From: Modicisalibacter muralis
GTDB taxonomy: Bacteria > Pseudomonadota > Gammaproteobacteria > Pseudomonadales > Halomonadaceae
Direction of reading: 5' to 3'
Assembly: GCF_900102945.1 (NCBI RefSeq)
Contig: NZ_FNGI01000006.1
Span: 62,001-126,000 of the forward strand
Length of the DNA: 64,000 nt
The position numbers and the translations under genes were made by a program. Of this stretch, positions 27,529 through 36,419 are shown piece after piece; within the stretch, counting starts at the first letter, position 1, and every line of letters begins with the position of its first letter. A model generated the notes under the pieces. It searched no databases. It worked only from the letters and a program-made list of their open reading frames with translations, and was not told where the DNA came from.

Positions 27529-27575
27529 CGGTTAGCAGCGCAGTGAGTCGTTGAAAGAGCTCGGCGTGAGTCATA
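27529..27575 (-). pseudogene. Remnant of the 5' end of the methyltransferase gene
   Basis: 39 of 47 bases match 24991-25037. The encoded start MTHAELFQRLTALLTE agrees with MTYAERFQRLTALLTE at 14 of 16 positions. Homology stops on both sides. It lies just upstream of, and in frame with, the DUF1772 gene. It is a scar of an old duplication or rearrangement that brought the ArsR, CDF and DUF1772 genes between two copies. Confidence 0.7.
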
Positions 27576-27684
27576 AGGCGCGGGGATGGCACGAGGGACC
27601 GGCCGATCGATGAATCCTCCACTTGCATCGCGGCGCATAGTGAAGCAGATTCAAAGCTGACGTCCGACGGGCGGGGTTCGCATC

Positions 27685-28248
27685 ATGATCGCACGCTACG
27701 CTTACTCTCATCGCCTGCTGCATTGGCTGGTTGCCGGACTGGTGGTATGTTCGCTGGCCAGCGGCATGACGCTGGGTTGGCTGGGCTTCGAAAATCTTGT
27801 CGAACGCTTCGGCAAAGCCACTACCGACCTTCTCTATCAGTACCACAAGACATTCGGCTTGCTGATCCTTGGCTTGATGACGTTGCGCCTGATCATCCGG
27901 CTGGTCAAAGGCAAGCCGGCTTACGCCGAGCCCCTGCCCACCTTCAATCGTATCGCCAGTAGCATCGTGCATACCCTACTCTATCTATTGCTGTTCACCA
28001 TGCCCATACTGGGCTGGCTGGCCACCGACATCGGCAACTTTCCGGTCGAGTTTTTCGACGCCAACCTGCCAGGGTTGATCCCCAAGGATCAGGCGCTGTC
28101 CGAAAGCCTGTATGCATGGCATGGGCGGGTCGGCTGGGCGATTCTGGTGCTGGCCCTCATTCACATCTCTGCTGCGCTTTATCATTGGCGCATTCGTCGC
28201 GACGGCGTCATGCAGCGCATGAGCCTGTTCCAGCGTAGAGACTCATGA
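27685..28248 (+). CDS. Cytochrome b561
   Basis: 187 residues with four membrane helices. Heme-ligand histidines are at YSHRLLHWLVAG (first helix), YQYHKTFGL and YAWHGRVGWAILV plus ALYHWRIRRDG, the standard b561 set. It transfers electrons across the inner membrane, probably with quinol. It lies 45 bases before an ABC exporter on the same strand. Confidence 0.92.
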   Translation: MIARYAYSHRLLHWLVAGLVVCSLASGMTLGWLGFENLVERFGKATTDLLYQYHKTFGLLILGLMTLRLIIRLVKGKPAYAEPLPTFNRIASSIVHTLLYLLLFTMPILGWLATDIGNFPVEFFDANLPGLIPKDQALSESLYAWHGRVGWAILVLALIHISAALYHWRIRRDGVMQRMSLFQRRDS

Positions 28249-28293
28249 CAGGCGGTGGCTAGGACATTATTTTTTTCGCTACCGAGCCACGCC

Positions 28294-30078
28294 ATGACCA
28301 AAACCCGCCAGAACCCGCGCATCCTGCTGCGCTTGTTGTCGCTGCTGCGCCCCTATCGCGGCCGCTTGATCGGCGCCGGTGTCGCCCTGCTGGTGGCCTC
28401 GGGGAGCGTGCTACTGATGGGCCAAGGGTTGCGCCTGGTGATCGACGGCGGCTTCATGGCCGAAAACGCCACGCGGCTCAATCAGGCCTTGGCCGGCCTG
28501 TTGGTGGTAGTAGGCATCCTCGCGATCGCCTCGGCGCTACGCTACTACCTGGTGACCTGGATCGGCGAGCGGCTGGCCGCCGATCTGCGTCGCCAGGTTT
28601 TCGATCACCTGCTGACCTTGGAACCCGGTTTCTTCGAGCAAAGCCTCAATCGCAACAGTGGCGCGGGCGAGATCCAATCGCGGCTGACCGCCGACACCAG
28701 CGTATTGCAGAGCCTGTTCGGTTCAGCGCTGTCGGTGGCGCTGCGCAATCTGCTGATGCTGATCGGCGCGGTGGTGTTGATGCTGGTTACCCAGCCTTGG
28801 CTCAGTGCGCTGGTATTGCTGGGCATCCCCGCCACGGTGCTGCCGATCCTGTGGTTCGGGCGGCGCGTACGGCGCCTTTCGCGGCATAGTCAGGATCAGG
28901 TCGCCGAGCTGGGGCGTTATGCCGGTGAAGCGCTCGCCGGCATCCGCACCTTGCAGGCTTTCGGTCATGAGCAAAGCGACCGCCATACCTATGGCGAACG
29001 AGCGGAAGCGGCTTTCGGGGTCGCGCTGGCGCGTACTCGCCAGCGTGCCTGGCTGACCGGTATCGCCATGCTGGTGGTGTTCGCCGCCGTCGGCATCATG
29101 CTCTGGCAAGGCGGGCATGCCGTGCTGGCGGGTGAGATGAGCGCCGGTGAGCTGTCGGCCTTCGTCTTCTATGCGGTGTTGGCCGCCGGTGCCGTGGCGG
29201 CACTGGCCGAAGTCGCCGGCGATGTGCAACGCGCCGTGGGTGCCGCCGAACGGCTGCTCGAATTGCTCGATGCACGCCCGAAGATTCATGCGCCCGCCTC
29301 GCCCCGCCCGTTGCCGCAGCCGCCGCGCGGCGAGATCGCCATCGAGAACCTGCACTTCGCCTACCCCAGCCGCCCCGACACGCCGGCGCTGATGAAGCTC
29401 AACGTGCATATCCGCCCTGGCCAACGCGTCGCGCTGGTCGGCCCTTCTGGCGCCGGCAAAAGCACACTGCTGCAACTGCTGCTGCGCTTTTACGATCCCG
29501 ATGCCGGCCGACTGTGTCTCGATGGCATTGATCTGCGCGATCTCGACCCGGCCGAGCTGCGCGCGGCGATGGGTATGGTCGCACAGGAGCCGGTGCTGTT
29601 CACCGGCAGCGCCGCGGACAACATTCGTTATGGCGACCCCGACGCCGACGATGATGCCGTGCGTATTGCAGCGCGCGATGCCAATGCCTTGGAATTCATC
29701 GAGGCGTTGCCCAATGGCTTCGACAGTTACCTGGGGCCAGGCGGCGTGCAGCTCTCCGGCGGTCAGCGCCAGCGCCTGGCGATTGCCCGCGCTCTGCTGC
29801 GCAACCCCAGCGTGTTACTGCTCGATGAAGCCACCAGCGCACTGGACGCCGAAAGCGAGCGCTTGGTGCAAGAGGCGCTGGATCGCTTGATGGTCGGTCG
29901 CACCAGCCTGGTGGTTGCGCATCGCCTGGCGACCGTCGTTGCCGCCGACCGTTTGCTGGTCTTCGATCGCGGGCAGTTGATCGGCGCCGGCACGCACAAT
30001 GAGCTGCTCGAAAGTAATCCGCTATATCGCCATCTGGCCAGCCTGCAGTTCGATCTCGATATACCCGCTATCGATTAG
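28294..30078 (+). CDS. ABC exporter, MsbA/LmrA-like (membrane and ATPase domains fused)
   Basis: 594 residues. An N-terminal membrane domain of six helices (about residues 25-300) is followed by an ATPase domain with Walker A GPSGAGKST, Q-loop VAQEPVLF, signature LSGGQRQRLAIARAL and Walker B VLLLDEATSALD, plus the switch histidine in VVAHRLATV. It works as a homodimer and may export lipids or drugs; it is not clearly MsbA because the usual kinase partner (lpxK) is missing beside it. ATG 28294 is preferred; a GTG at 28255 would add 13 residues. Confidence 0.9.
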   Translation: MTKTRQNPRILLRLLSLLRPYRGRLIGAGVALLVASGSVLLMGQGLRLVIDGGFMAENATRLNQALAGLLVVVGILAIASALRYYLVTWIGERLAADLRRQVFDHLLTLEPGFFEQSLNRNSGAGEIQSRLTADTSVLQSLFGSALSVALRNLLMLIGAVVLMLVTQPWLSALVLLGIPATVLPILWFGRRVRRLSRHSQDQVAELGRYAGEALAGIRTLQAFGHEQSDRHTYGERAEAAFGVALARTRQRAWLTGIAMLVVFAAVGIMLWQGGHAVLAGEMSAGELSAFVFYAVLAAGAVAALAEVAGDVQRAVGAAERLLELLDARPKIHAPASPRPLPQPPRGEIAIENLHFAYPSRPDTPALMKLNVHIRPGQRVALVGPSGAGKSTLLQLLLRFYDPDAGRLCLDGIDLRDLDPAELRAAMGMVAQEPVLFTGSAADNIRYGDPDADDDAVRIAARDANALEFIEALPNGFDSYLGPGGVQLSGGQRQRLAIARALLRNPSVLLLDEATSALDAESERLVQEALDRLMVGRTSLVVAHRLATVVAADRLLVFDRGQLIGAGTHNELLESNPLYRHLASLQFDLDIPAID

Positions 30079-30199
30079 CCAGCCAAGTGCGCCAGGTTGG
30101 CACTTTTGGAACGAAAATCGTCCAACGATCGTTTCAAGATTCGCTCGTTCCTGCCGATAAATTAACTTAGGAACTTCTGCTAACCGGGTAGCCGCGAAT

Positions 30200-31117
30200 T
30201 TGTCATACCGACGCCTTCTTCCCGCCTTTACCGGCCTGTTATTGGCCGCCGGTATCCTGCTCTGGTTTATCGCCCGAGCGGGGACTTCGGCGTCTCTCGG
30301 GGTATTTTCCGAACTCGACATCGGCGTGCAGTTAGGCCTGTTCGGGGGCGTGCTGCTGGCCATGCTGATGGCCTCGGTGGCACTGATACAATGCCAGATC
30401 GCGCGGCCACTTCACCGCCTCGTCAACTACGTAAAGCACCAGCAGGACGGCGATCGGGGTGAACCGCCCAAGTCCCTAATGCGACGTCAGGACGATATCG
30501 CCCTGCTCACCAAGAAGATCCAGCGCCTGCTCGTTACGCTAAGGGAGCAGAACGAGCAGTTGCTCGAACAAACTCTCAATGACCCCCTAACCGGGCTGGG
30601 CAATCGCCGTTTGCTGGAACAGCGTCTGAATACCGCGCTGCCCTTGAGCCGACGACGCATGGCGCCGCTCTCGGCACTGATGATCGACGTCGATCACTTC
30701 AAACCCTATAACGACCACTACGGACACCTGGCGGGCGACGACTGCCTGATCGAGATCGCCAACGTGCTGCGCGATATCTTCCGACGCGATACGGATATCG
30801 TGGTGCGCTTGGGTGGCGAGGAGTTCGTCGTCGTGCTGCTCGACGTCGAACTCGATGAGGCCGTGCGGCTCGCCGAGGCCATGCGTGGCATGCTCCAGGC
30901 GGTGGGCATTCCGCATGTGGAATCGCCGACTGCGCCGGTCGTCACCGTCAGCATCGGCGTGGCCACGGCGCAGCCTGGCACGCCGATCGATGTCGAGAAC
31001 CTGATCGCCTGCGCCGATGCCGCTCTCTATCAGTGCAAGGCGCGGGGACGCAACTGCATCACCAGCTGCATCGTCAATGTCGACATGACGCCCGCCTCGG
31101 TATCGGTACTTGGCTGA
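30200..31117 (+). CDS. Membrane-bound diguanylate cyclase (GGDEF domain)
   Basis: 305 residues. Two N-terminal membrane helices (about residues 7-25 and 43-66) are followed by a coiled linker and a GGDEF domain with NDPLTGLGNRRLLE and RLGGEEF. An inhibitory site RDTD lies 5 residues before it, so product inhibition by c-di-GMP is expected. The start is TTG at 30200; an in-frame stop at 30158 leaves no ATG upstream, and no other good start exists before the first helix. It synthesises c-di-GMP at the inner membrane. A weak hairpin after the ABC gene may separate the transcripts. Confidence 0.85.
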   Translation: MSYRRLLPAFTGLLLAAGILLWFIARAGTSASLGVFSELDIGVQLGLFGGVLLAMLMASVALIQCQIARPLHRLVNYVKHQQDGDRGEPPKSLMRRQDDIALLTKKIQRLLVTLREQNEQLLEQTLNDPLTGLGNRRLLEQRLNTALPLSRRRMAPLSALMIDVDHFKPYNDHYGHLAGDDCLIEIANVLRDIFRRDTDIVVRLGGEEFVVVLLDVELDEAVRLAEAMRGMLQAVGIPHVESPTAPVVTVSIGVATAQPGTPIDVENLIACADAALYQCKARGRNCITSCIVNVDMTPASVSVLG

Positions 31118-31194
31118 ATCGCTGGCATTCAGCAATTGTGGTCGACGGATGGCTTTCGTACACTCGTTTGAAGTTACGTCAACGAGGCAAGTAC

Positions 31195-32052
31195 ATGGCT
31201 TTCGAGGGAACCTCCACCTACGTCGTCACCGATGCGCTGCGACTGGCCGTCGAGGCCGCGGTCACACTGCAACGCCCGCTGCTGGTCAAGGGCGAGCCCG
31301 GCACCGGCAAGACCCTGCTCGCCGAGGAACTGGCGCGCTCGCTGGATACCCGGCTGATCACCTGGCACATCAAGTCCACCACCAAGGCACATCAGGGGCT
31401 TTACGAATACGATGCCGTCAGCCGCCTGCGCGACTCGCAATTGGGCGTCGAGGGCGTGCACGAGGTGCGCAACTATATCAACAAGGGCAAGCTGTGGGAG
31501 GCTTTCGAGTCCGATGAGCGGGTCGTGCTGCTGATCGACGAGATCGACAAGGCGGATATCGAATTTCCCAACGACCTGCTGCAAGAACTCGATCGCATGG
31601 AGTTCTACGTCTACGAAACCGATCAGACCGTGCGTGCCCGGCATCGGCCGATCATCGTCATCACCTCCAATAACGAGAAGGAATTGCCCGACGCCTTCCT
31701 GCGCCGCTGTTTTTTCCACTACATCGACTTCCCCGATCGCGAAACGCTGCAGCAAATCGTCGACGTGCATTTCCCGGCGATCGCCCCAAGACTGGTTTCC
31801 CAGGCGCTGGAGGTATTCTTCGATCTGCGTCAGGCACCCGGTTTGAGGAAGAAGCCTTCCACCTCGGAACTGGTCGATTGGCTCAAGCTGCTGATGGCCG
31901 ATGAACTGGCCCAGGAGGCGCTTTACCAGCGCGACCCGAGCAAGGCCATCCCACCGCTGGCCGGCGCGCTGATCAAGAACGAGCAAGATACCGCCCTGCT
32001 CGAACGCCTCGCCTTCATGGTACGTCGCCAGAACAACGGCCCGAGACGCTAG
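31195..32052 (+). CDS. MoxR-type AAA+ ATPase
   Basis: 285 residues. Walker A GEPGTGKT, Walker B LLIDEIDKAD, sensor-1 ITSNNEKELP and arginine finger FLRRCFFHY are all present. MoxR ATPases act as chaperones for VWA-domain partners. The VWA gene follows after 2 bases, confirming the pair. The start at 31195 (MAFEGTSTYVV) matches the family; the longer reading from 31033 overlaps the GGDEF gene. Confidence 0.93.
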   Translation: MAFEGTSTYVVTDALRLAVEAAVTLQRPLLVKGEPGTGKTLLAEELARSLDTRLITWHIKSTTKAHQGLYEYDAVSRLRDSQLGVEGVHEVRNYINKGKLWEAFESDERVVLLIDEIDKADIEFPNDLLQELDRMEFYVYETDQTVRARHRPIIVITSNNEKELPDAFLRRCFFHYIDFPDRETLQQIVDVHFPAIAPRLVSQALEVFFDLRQAPGLRKKPSTSELVDWLKLLMADELAQEALYQRDPSKAIPPLAGALIKNEQDTALLERLAFMVRRQNNGPRR

Positions 32053-32054
32053 GC

Positions 32055-33230
32055 ATGTTGCTCGGCCTCTTCGACACCCTGAAGCGTGCCGGCGTGCCGG
32101 TATCGCTGCGCGAATTGCTCGATCTGCACGTCTCGCTGGAACGTGGCCTGGCATTCGCCGATGGCGACGACTTCTACCGCCTGGCGCGGCTGACCCTGGT
32201 CAAGGACGAGCGTCACTACGACCGCTTCGATCGCGCCTTCGCCGCCTGGTTCGAGGGTATCGAGAACCTGGACGGCGCTATCGAGGCGCTGCTTCCCGAC
32301 GACTGGCTGCGCCGCGAGTTCGAGCGCTCGCTTTCCGACGAAGAGAAAGCGCGAATCGAATCGCTGGGCGGGCTCGAGCAATTGATCGAGACCTTCAAGA
32401 AGCGCCTGGAAGAACAACGCGAGCGGCATGCCGGCGGTAATAAATGGATCGGCACCGGCGGCACCAGTCCATTTGGCGCCCATGGCTACAACCCCGAGGG
32501 CATTCGCATCGGCCAGGACGGCTCAAGGCATCGCCACGCGGTCAAGGTCTGGGACGAACGCCACTACCGCGACTACGACGACACGCTGGAGCTCGGCACG
32601 CGCAACATCAAGATGGCGCTGCGTCGGCTGCGGCGCTTCGCGCGATCCGGCGCCGGGGAAGAGTTCGATATCGACAGCACCATCGACGCCACGGCACGCG
32701 ATGGCGGGTTGCTCAACGTACGCATGCGCCCCGAACGTCACAATGCGATCAAGGTATTGCTATTGCTCGATGTCGGCGGCTCGATGGACGATCATATCCG
32801 CACCTGCGAAGAACTATTCTCGGCGTGTCGCAGCGAGTTCAAGCACCTCGAATATTTCTACTTCCACAACTGCATCTACGAGGGGCTGTGGCGCGACAAT
32901 CGCCGGCGTAGCGAGCGTGTCGGCACGTTGGAAGTGCTGCGTACCTTCGGCGCCGACTACAAGGTGATCGTGGTTGGCGACGCCGCCATGTCGCCTTATG
33001 AAATCGTCCACCCTGGCGGTAGCGTCGAGCATTTCAACGACGAGGCCGGCGCGGTCTGGCTCCAGCGGCTGACCGCCAAATTCGATAAATTGGCCTGGCT
33101 CAACCCCATGCCGCCGCGTTCCTGGGAGTACACTCACTCCACTCGACTGATTGGCGAATTGATCGAGGGGCGGATGTACCCGATGTCACTGCAGGGCCTG
33201 GAGACAGCCATGCGCGAACTGGTCCGTTAA
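32055..33230 (+). CDS. VWA-domain protein (CoxE-like), MoxR partner
   Basis: 391 residues, soluble. The N-terminal part matches the CoxE-like family; the C-terminal VWA domain has a MIDAS motif of DVGGSMDD (D-x-G-x-S instead of D-x-S-x-S). Co-transcribed with the MoxR ATPase, it probably takes part in assembling or activating a metal-containing enzyme, but no such enzyme lies beside it. The stop codon's last base is the first base of the repeat at 33230-33371. Confidence 0.9.
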   Translation: MLLGLFDTLKRAGVPVSLRELLDLHVSLERGLAFADGDDFYRLARLTLVKDERHYDRFDRAFAAWFEGIENLDGAIEALLPDDWLRREFERSLSDEEKARIESLGGLEQLIETFKKRLEEQRERHAGGNKWIGTGGTSPFGAHGYNPEGIRIGQDGSRHRHAVKVWDERHYRDYDDTLELGTRNIKMALRRLRRFARSGAGEEFDIDSTIDATARDGGLLNVRMRPERHNAIKVLLLLDVGGSMDDHIRTCEELFSACRSEFKHLEYFYFHNCIYEGLWRDNRRRSERVGTLEVLRTFGADYKVIVVGDAAMSPYEIVHPGGSVEHFNDEAGAVWLQRLTAKFDKLAWLNPMPPRSWEYTHSTRLIGELIEGRMYPMSLQGLETAMRELVR

Positions 33231-33371
33231 GAGGGTGTTTACAAACTACTGCACTAGGCCATGCTGTGTTGAAATCAGCCTCAAAATGCTCATTTACAGC
33301 ATGCAAACTCCGCTTTTTCGGCTGATTTCGCCTTGCCTGACCGTCGCTCGCTACTTTTGTAAACACCCTCT
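33230..33371. repeat. Inverted-terminus repeat element, copy 2 (142 bases)
   Basis: The ends AGAGGGTGTTTACAAA (33230-33245) and TTTGTAAACACCCTCT (33356-33371) form a perfect 16-base inverted repeat. Inside, GAAATCAGCC (near 33271) pairs with GGCTGATTTC (near 33320). Compared with the copy at 9957-10169 the inner stem has changed on both sides together (GAAATTG/CAATTTC there). No coding capacity. It sits directly on the stop codon of the VWA gene and could act as a terminator of the moxR-VWA transcript. Confidence 0.85.
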
Positions 33372-33477
33372 AAGGAACCACTGCATAAAAGCCTGCACGG
33401 ACTCGGCGTCCCCGACGAATCGCAGGCCACGCGGTACTGGTGCGCCAGCCTGGTCGAAAAATTGCCTAACTACATAT

Positions 33478-33870
33478 TCAGTTCTGATATTTCGCGGCAA
33501 AGTCTTCCACGGACTGTTTTATCTCGTCACAAGTCTGCTTGCGCTCGGCTGGTGACAATTTAGCAACTTCGGCCTCGCTCTTGGCAATGGCGGCCTCGTA
33601 ACGCTGCTCATAATCGGCGGGAATACCCGGCTGCTTGGCCAACATGGCTAATTGCTTGTTCCTGGACTCTTCGAGTTCCGCGTCGCTGGCACCACACATG
33701 ACGCCGATACCATAGAACCCGGCAGCCATCTCGATGTAGCTATTAGTCAACTGCGCCTGAACTTCGGGTGGTATGTCATTCTCGGCTTGTGCCAATGCCG
33801 GTTGAGCAAGAACCACGAAAGACGCCGCCAGCATGGCTGCAGCAGAACGGATACGCATGATTCTGGACAT
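33478..33870 (-). CDS. Small exported hypothetical protein
   Basis: 130 residues, not recognised. A Sec signal peptide (IRSAAAMLAASFVVLAQPALA, cut after about residue 27) precedes a short, acidic helical domain with two cysteines (GVMCGAS and KQTCDEI) that could form a disulfide. The start at 33870 was chosen because a GGGGATT lies upstream; 33858 (MRIRS) is the alternative. It stands alone between the 33230 repeat and the AT-rich satD promoter region. Confidence 0.7.
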   Translation of the reverse strand: MSRIMRIRSAAAMLAASFVVLAQPALAQAENDIPPEVQAQLTNSYIEMAAGFYGIGVMCGASDAELEESRNKQLAMLAKQPGIPADYEQRYEAAIAKSEAEVAKLSPAERKQTCDEIKQSVEDFAAKYQN

Positions 33871-34171
33871 CGAGAATCCCCGCTAGTATGGATGATCGTC
33901 TGATTAATCAGCATTTTCGATGGAAGCGCAAGTTCCTTGCCGACTCCTCGGCTTGTCTCTTCGAGAGACAAAACGTTACCAAGCGAATTTGGGTAGCGCC
34001 CACTAACTGTATATAATTACAGTATTAAAAAGCTAATTTTTATAATGGCTATTGACTATTTTGGCTAAAAATAGCTGAAATAGACTATAAGCCTCATGAA
34101 AGATGATAGTCTTTTTTGGCTATAAACCCGATTAATAGCTATAATAAGCTATTAATCGGAAAGGTGCAGCA
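33871..34171. other. AT-rich promoter region of satD (301 bases)
   Basis: The stretch from about 34005 to 34160 is far more AT-rich than the genome. It carries several TGGCTA / GGCTAT words and related ATAGC words (near 34044, 34060 and 34118) plus the palindrome listed at 34128-34159. No gene is present. Confidence 0.6.
34128..34159. promoter_or_regulatory. Perfect 13-base palindrome upstream of satD
   Basis: CCGATTAATAGCT (34128-34140), 6-base spacer ATAATA, AGCTATTAATCGG (34147-34159). It ends 12 bases before the satD ATG, so a protein bound here would block translation or transcription of the operon. Autoregulation by SatD is a reasonable guess because SatD has a helix-turn-helix-like C-terminus, but the sequence does not prove it. 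Confidence 0.7.
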
Positions 34172-34813
34172 ATGCAAAACATCGGCGTACTGACCGGCGA
34201 CGTGGTCGGCTCACAACGAATCCAGCAGAGGGAGCGGCTCAGCCGCACCCTCGAAGATACCCTGGCGCTGCTCGCATCGCGCTTTGGCGCACGTGGCGAT
34301 CGCTATCGCGGCGATGGCTTCCAGATTGCCGTGCCCAAGCCTGGCGATGCCATGGTAGCCGCCGTGCTGGTACGCGCCGCGTTGATGCAGCAATCGCCCT
34401 CCCGCCAGTTCATGTGGGATGCCCGCATCGCCGTGGCGGTTGGCCCTGCCAAAATGCCGACGGCCGAGCGCTTCGCCGAAGCCGACGGCCAAGCCTTTTT
34501 GCTTTCCGGCCGTAGCCTCGATGCACTCGGCGACAAGGCGGACCGACTGACCGTCGTGACGCCTTCGACGGCACTCAACGACGAACTGGCGCTACTGACA
34601 CGCTTTGCCGACGACATTCTCAGCCATTGGTCGCGCTTCTCCGCCGAGGTGGCTTACCTGAGCCTGCTACACGACGAATCCCAGCAGGCCCTGGCCAAGC
34701 GCCTGGAGCGCACGCAGCCGACGGTCAATCGTCGGCTGATCGCCGCCCGCTGGACGCTGGTCCGCGACTATCTTGCCCATGTCGGCACGCGGCTCACGGA
34801 GGGCCTGGCATGA
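34172..34813 (+). CDS. SatD family protein
   Basis: 213 residues. The start IGVLTGDVVGSQRIQQRERL is the SatD family signature. The C-terminal part reads YLSLLHDESQQALAKRLERT and QPTVNRRLIAARW, a helix-turn-helix-like segment. The molecular role of the family is not settled; members are often paired with a DUF3307 membrane protein, as here (4-base ATGA overlap). AAAGG lies 10 bases before the ATG. Confidence 0.85.
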   Translation: MQNIGVLTGDVVGSQRIQQRERLSRTLEDTLALLASRFGARGDRYRGDGFQIAVPKPGDAMVAAVLVRAALMQQSPSRQFMWDARIAVAVGPAKMPTAERFAEADGQAFLLSGRSLDALGDKADRLTVVTPSTALNDELALLTRFADDILSHWSRFSAEVAYLSLLHDESQQALAKRLERTQPTVNRRLIAARWTLVRDYLAHVGTRLTEGLA

Positions 34814-35550
34814 CACTCCCCTTTCCCTCGCTATTGCTGGCCCTGCTACTGGCGCATCTGGTCGGCGATTTTCTGCTGCAGTGCAAGGCCTGGGTGCAAA
34901 GCAAGCAGCGCTATCGCTACCGCTCAGCGGCGCTGTATCTCCATGCGGCGGTCCATACGGCGCTGGTCCTGGCCGTGCTGCTGATAACTCGACAACCGCT
35001 TCATTCCGCCATTCTCGCTGCCCTGTTTATCGGTGGCACACATCTGCTGATCGATATCTTCAAGTGCTACGCGCCCGAAAAAGCTCGCTACTTTCTGCTC
35101 GATCAGGCTCTGCACCTGACCGTGTTATTCGCGGCCTGGGCCTGGTTGGTCGAACCCTGGTCGTTATTGGCCGCCACCCGGGATTGGCTACTGGACCCGC
35201 AGGTGCTGCTGGTGGCGCTGGTTTATCTGGTGATAACACGACCGCTATCGATCCTGATCGCCCTGGTGATGCATCGCTGGAGCGAGCAGATCGACAATAG
35301 CGGCACGCTGGCCGATGCCGGCGCGCGGATTGGAATTCTGGAGCGTTTCCTGGTGCTGACGTTCGTGCTGGCCGGCGATCTGATGCCGATCGGTTTCCTG
35401 CTGGCCGCCAAATCGGTGCTGCGCTTCGGCGATCTGCGTGAAGATCGCGACCGCAAGCTGACCGAATACGTATTGCTCGGAACCATGCTCAGCTTCGCCT
35501 TGACGCTGATGCTGGGGCTGGCACTGCGCCAGTCGTTGCAAGCACTATGA
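34810..35550 (+). CDS. DUF3307 membrane protein
   Basis: 246 residues, six or seven hydrophobic segments. LLAHLVGDFLLQCKAWVQSK at the start and THLLIDIFKCYAP mark DUF3307. The start was set at 34810 because it overlaps the satD stop by 4 bases; the upstream reading is a shadow of satD. A typical SatD partner of unknown function. Its stop overlaps the next start by 4 bases. Confidence 0.88.
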   Translation: MTLPFPSLLLALLLAHLVGDFLLQCKAWVQSKQRYRYRSAALYLHAAVHTALVLAVLLITRQPLHSAILAALFIGGTHLLIDIFKCYAPEKARYFLLDQALHLTVLFAAWAWLVEPWSLLAATRDWLLDPQVLLVALVYLVITRPLSILIALVMHRWSEQIDNSGTLADAGARIGILERFLVLTFVLAGDLMPIGFLLAAKSVLRFGDLREDRDRKLTEYVLLGTMLSFALTLMLGLALRQSLQAL

Positions 35551-36419
35551 TGCGCGGCATCACGATGCGACACATCGCCCTGCTGATCGCGGCGCTGCTG
35601 GCGGGCTGCAGCGGCCCGGCCACGCTCGAACGGCGCAACGGATACGTGGCCGACCACCAGTACACGGCGCCATCCCACTCCAGCCGCGTGCGCTACCTGG
35701 TGCTGCACTATACCGATGGCGGCGAGGCTCGCTCGCTGGCCACGCTGACCGGGCCCAACGTCAGCGTGCACTACGTGGTGCCGCTGCCCGCCCGCTGGAT
35801 ACATGGGCAACCGCGTATCTACCAACTGGTCGACGAATCGCGCCGAGCCTGGCATGCCGGGGTCAGCGCCTGGAAGGGCCGGCACAACCTCAACGACACC
35901 TCGATCGGCATCGAGATCGTCAACCGCGGGCCAACCGACACCGCGCAGGGCCGCGTCTGGGCGCCCTACCCGCCACATCAGATAGATGCCGTGATCGCCC
36001 TGGCACGCGATATCATCGCCCGCCACGGCATCGATCCCACCAACGTGGTGGGGCATTCGGATATCGCCCCATCGCGCAAGATCGACCCCGGCCCGCGCTT
36101 CCCCTGGCGCCAGTTGCATGCCGCCGGTATCGGCGCCTGGCCCGACGATGCCAGCGTTGCCCGCTACCTGAGGCGCTTTCGCCAAAATCCGCCGACCCTG
36201 GCCGAGTTGCAATGCGCACTCGCCGCCTATGGCTATCCCATCACGATCAGCGGGCGACTGGACGACCGGACCCACGACGTACTACGAGCCTTTACGATGC
36301 ATTTTCGTCCCGACGACTATCTCCGCATGACCCAAGACAAGGTCCAACCGGATGCCGAGACCGCGGCAATTCTCTGGGCCTTGCTGGAAAAGTATCGCCT
36401 CTCGGCAGCGTGCCTCTAG
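35547..36419 (+). CDS. Lipoprotein N-acetylmuramoyl-L-alanine amidase (AmiD-like)
   Basis: 290 residues. A signal peptide ends in the lipobox LLAGC (Cys about residue 21), so it is probably anchored to the outer membrane. The amidase_2 domain has zinc ligands in YLVLHYTDGG, the catalytic NDTSIGIEIVNRG and VVGHSDIAPSRKIDPG. A C-terminal peptidoglycan-binding-like region follows (TLAELQCALAAYGYPI). It cuts the peptide from muramic acid and may recycle wall fragments. It is the third gene of the satD operon (ATGA overlap). Its stop overlaps the convergent GMC gene by 4 bases. Confidence 0.92.
   Translation: MMRGITMRHIALLIAALLAGCSGPATLERRNGYVADHQYTAPSHSSRVRYLVLHYTDGGEARSLATLTGPNVSVHYVVPLPARWIHGQPRIYQLVDESRRAWHAGVSAWKGRHNLNDTSIGIEIVNRGPTDTAQGRVWAPYPPHQIDAVIALARDIIARHGIDPTNVVGHSDIAPSRKIDPGPRFPWRQLHAAGIGAWPDDASVARYLRRFRQNPPTLAELQCALAAYGYPITISGRLDDRTHDVLRAFTMHFRPDDYLRMTQDKVQPDAETAAILWALLEKYRLSAACL

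Noticed and set aside
34627-34809. N-terminal extension of the DUF3307 gene
   Set aside because: It overlaps satD in another frame; the ATGA overlap at 34810 is the natural start.
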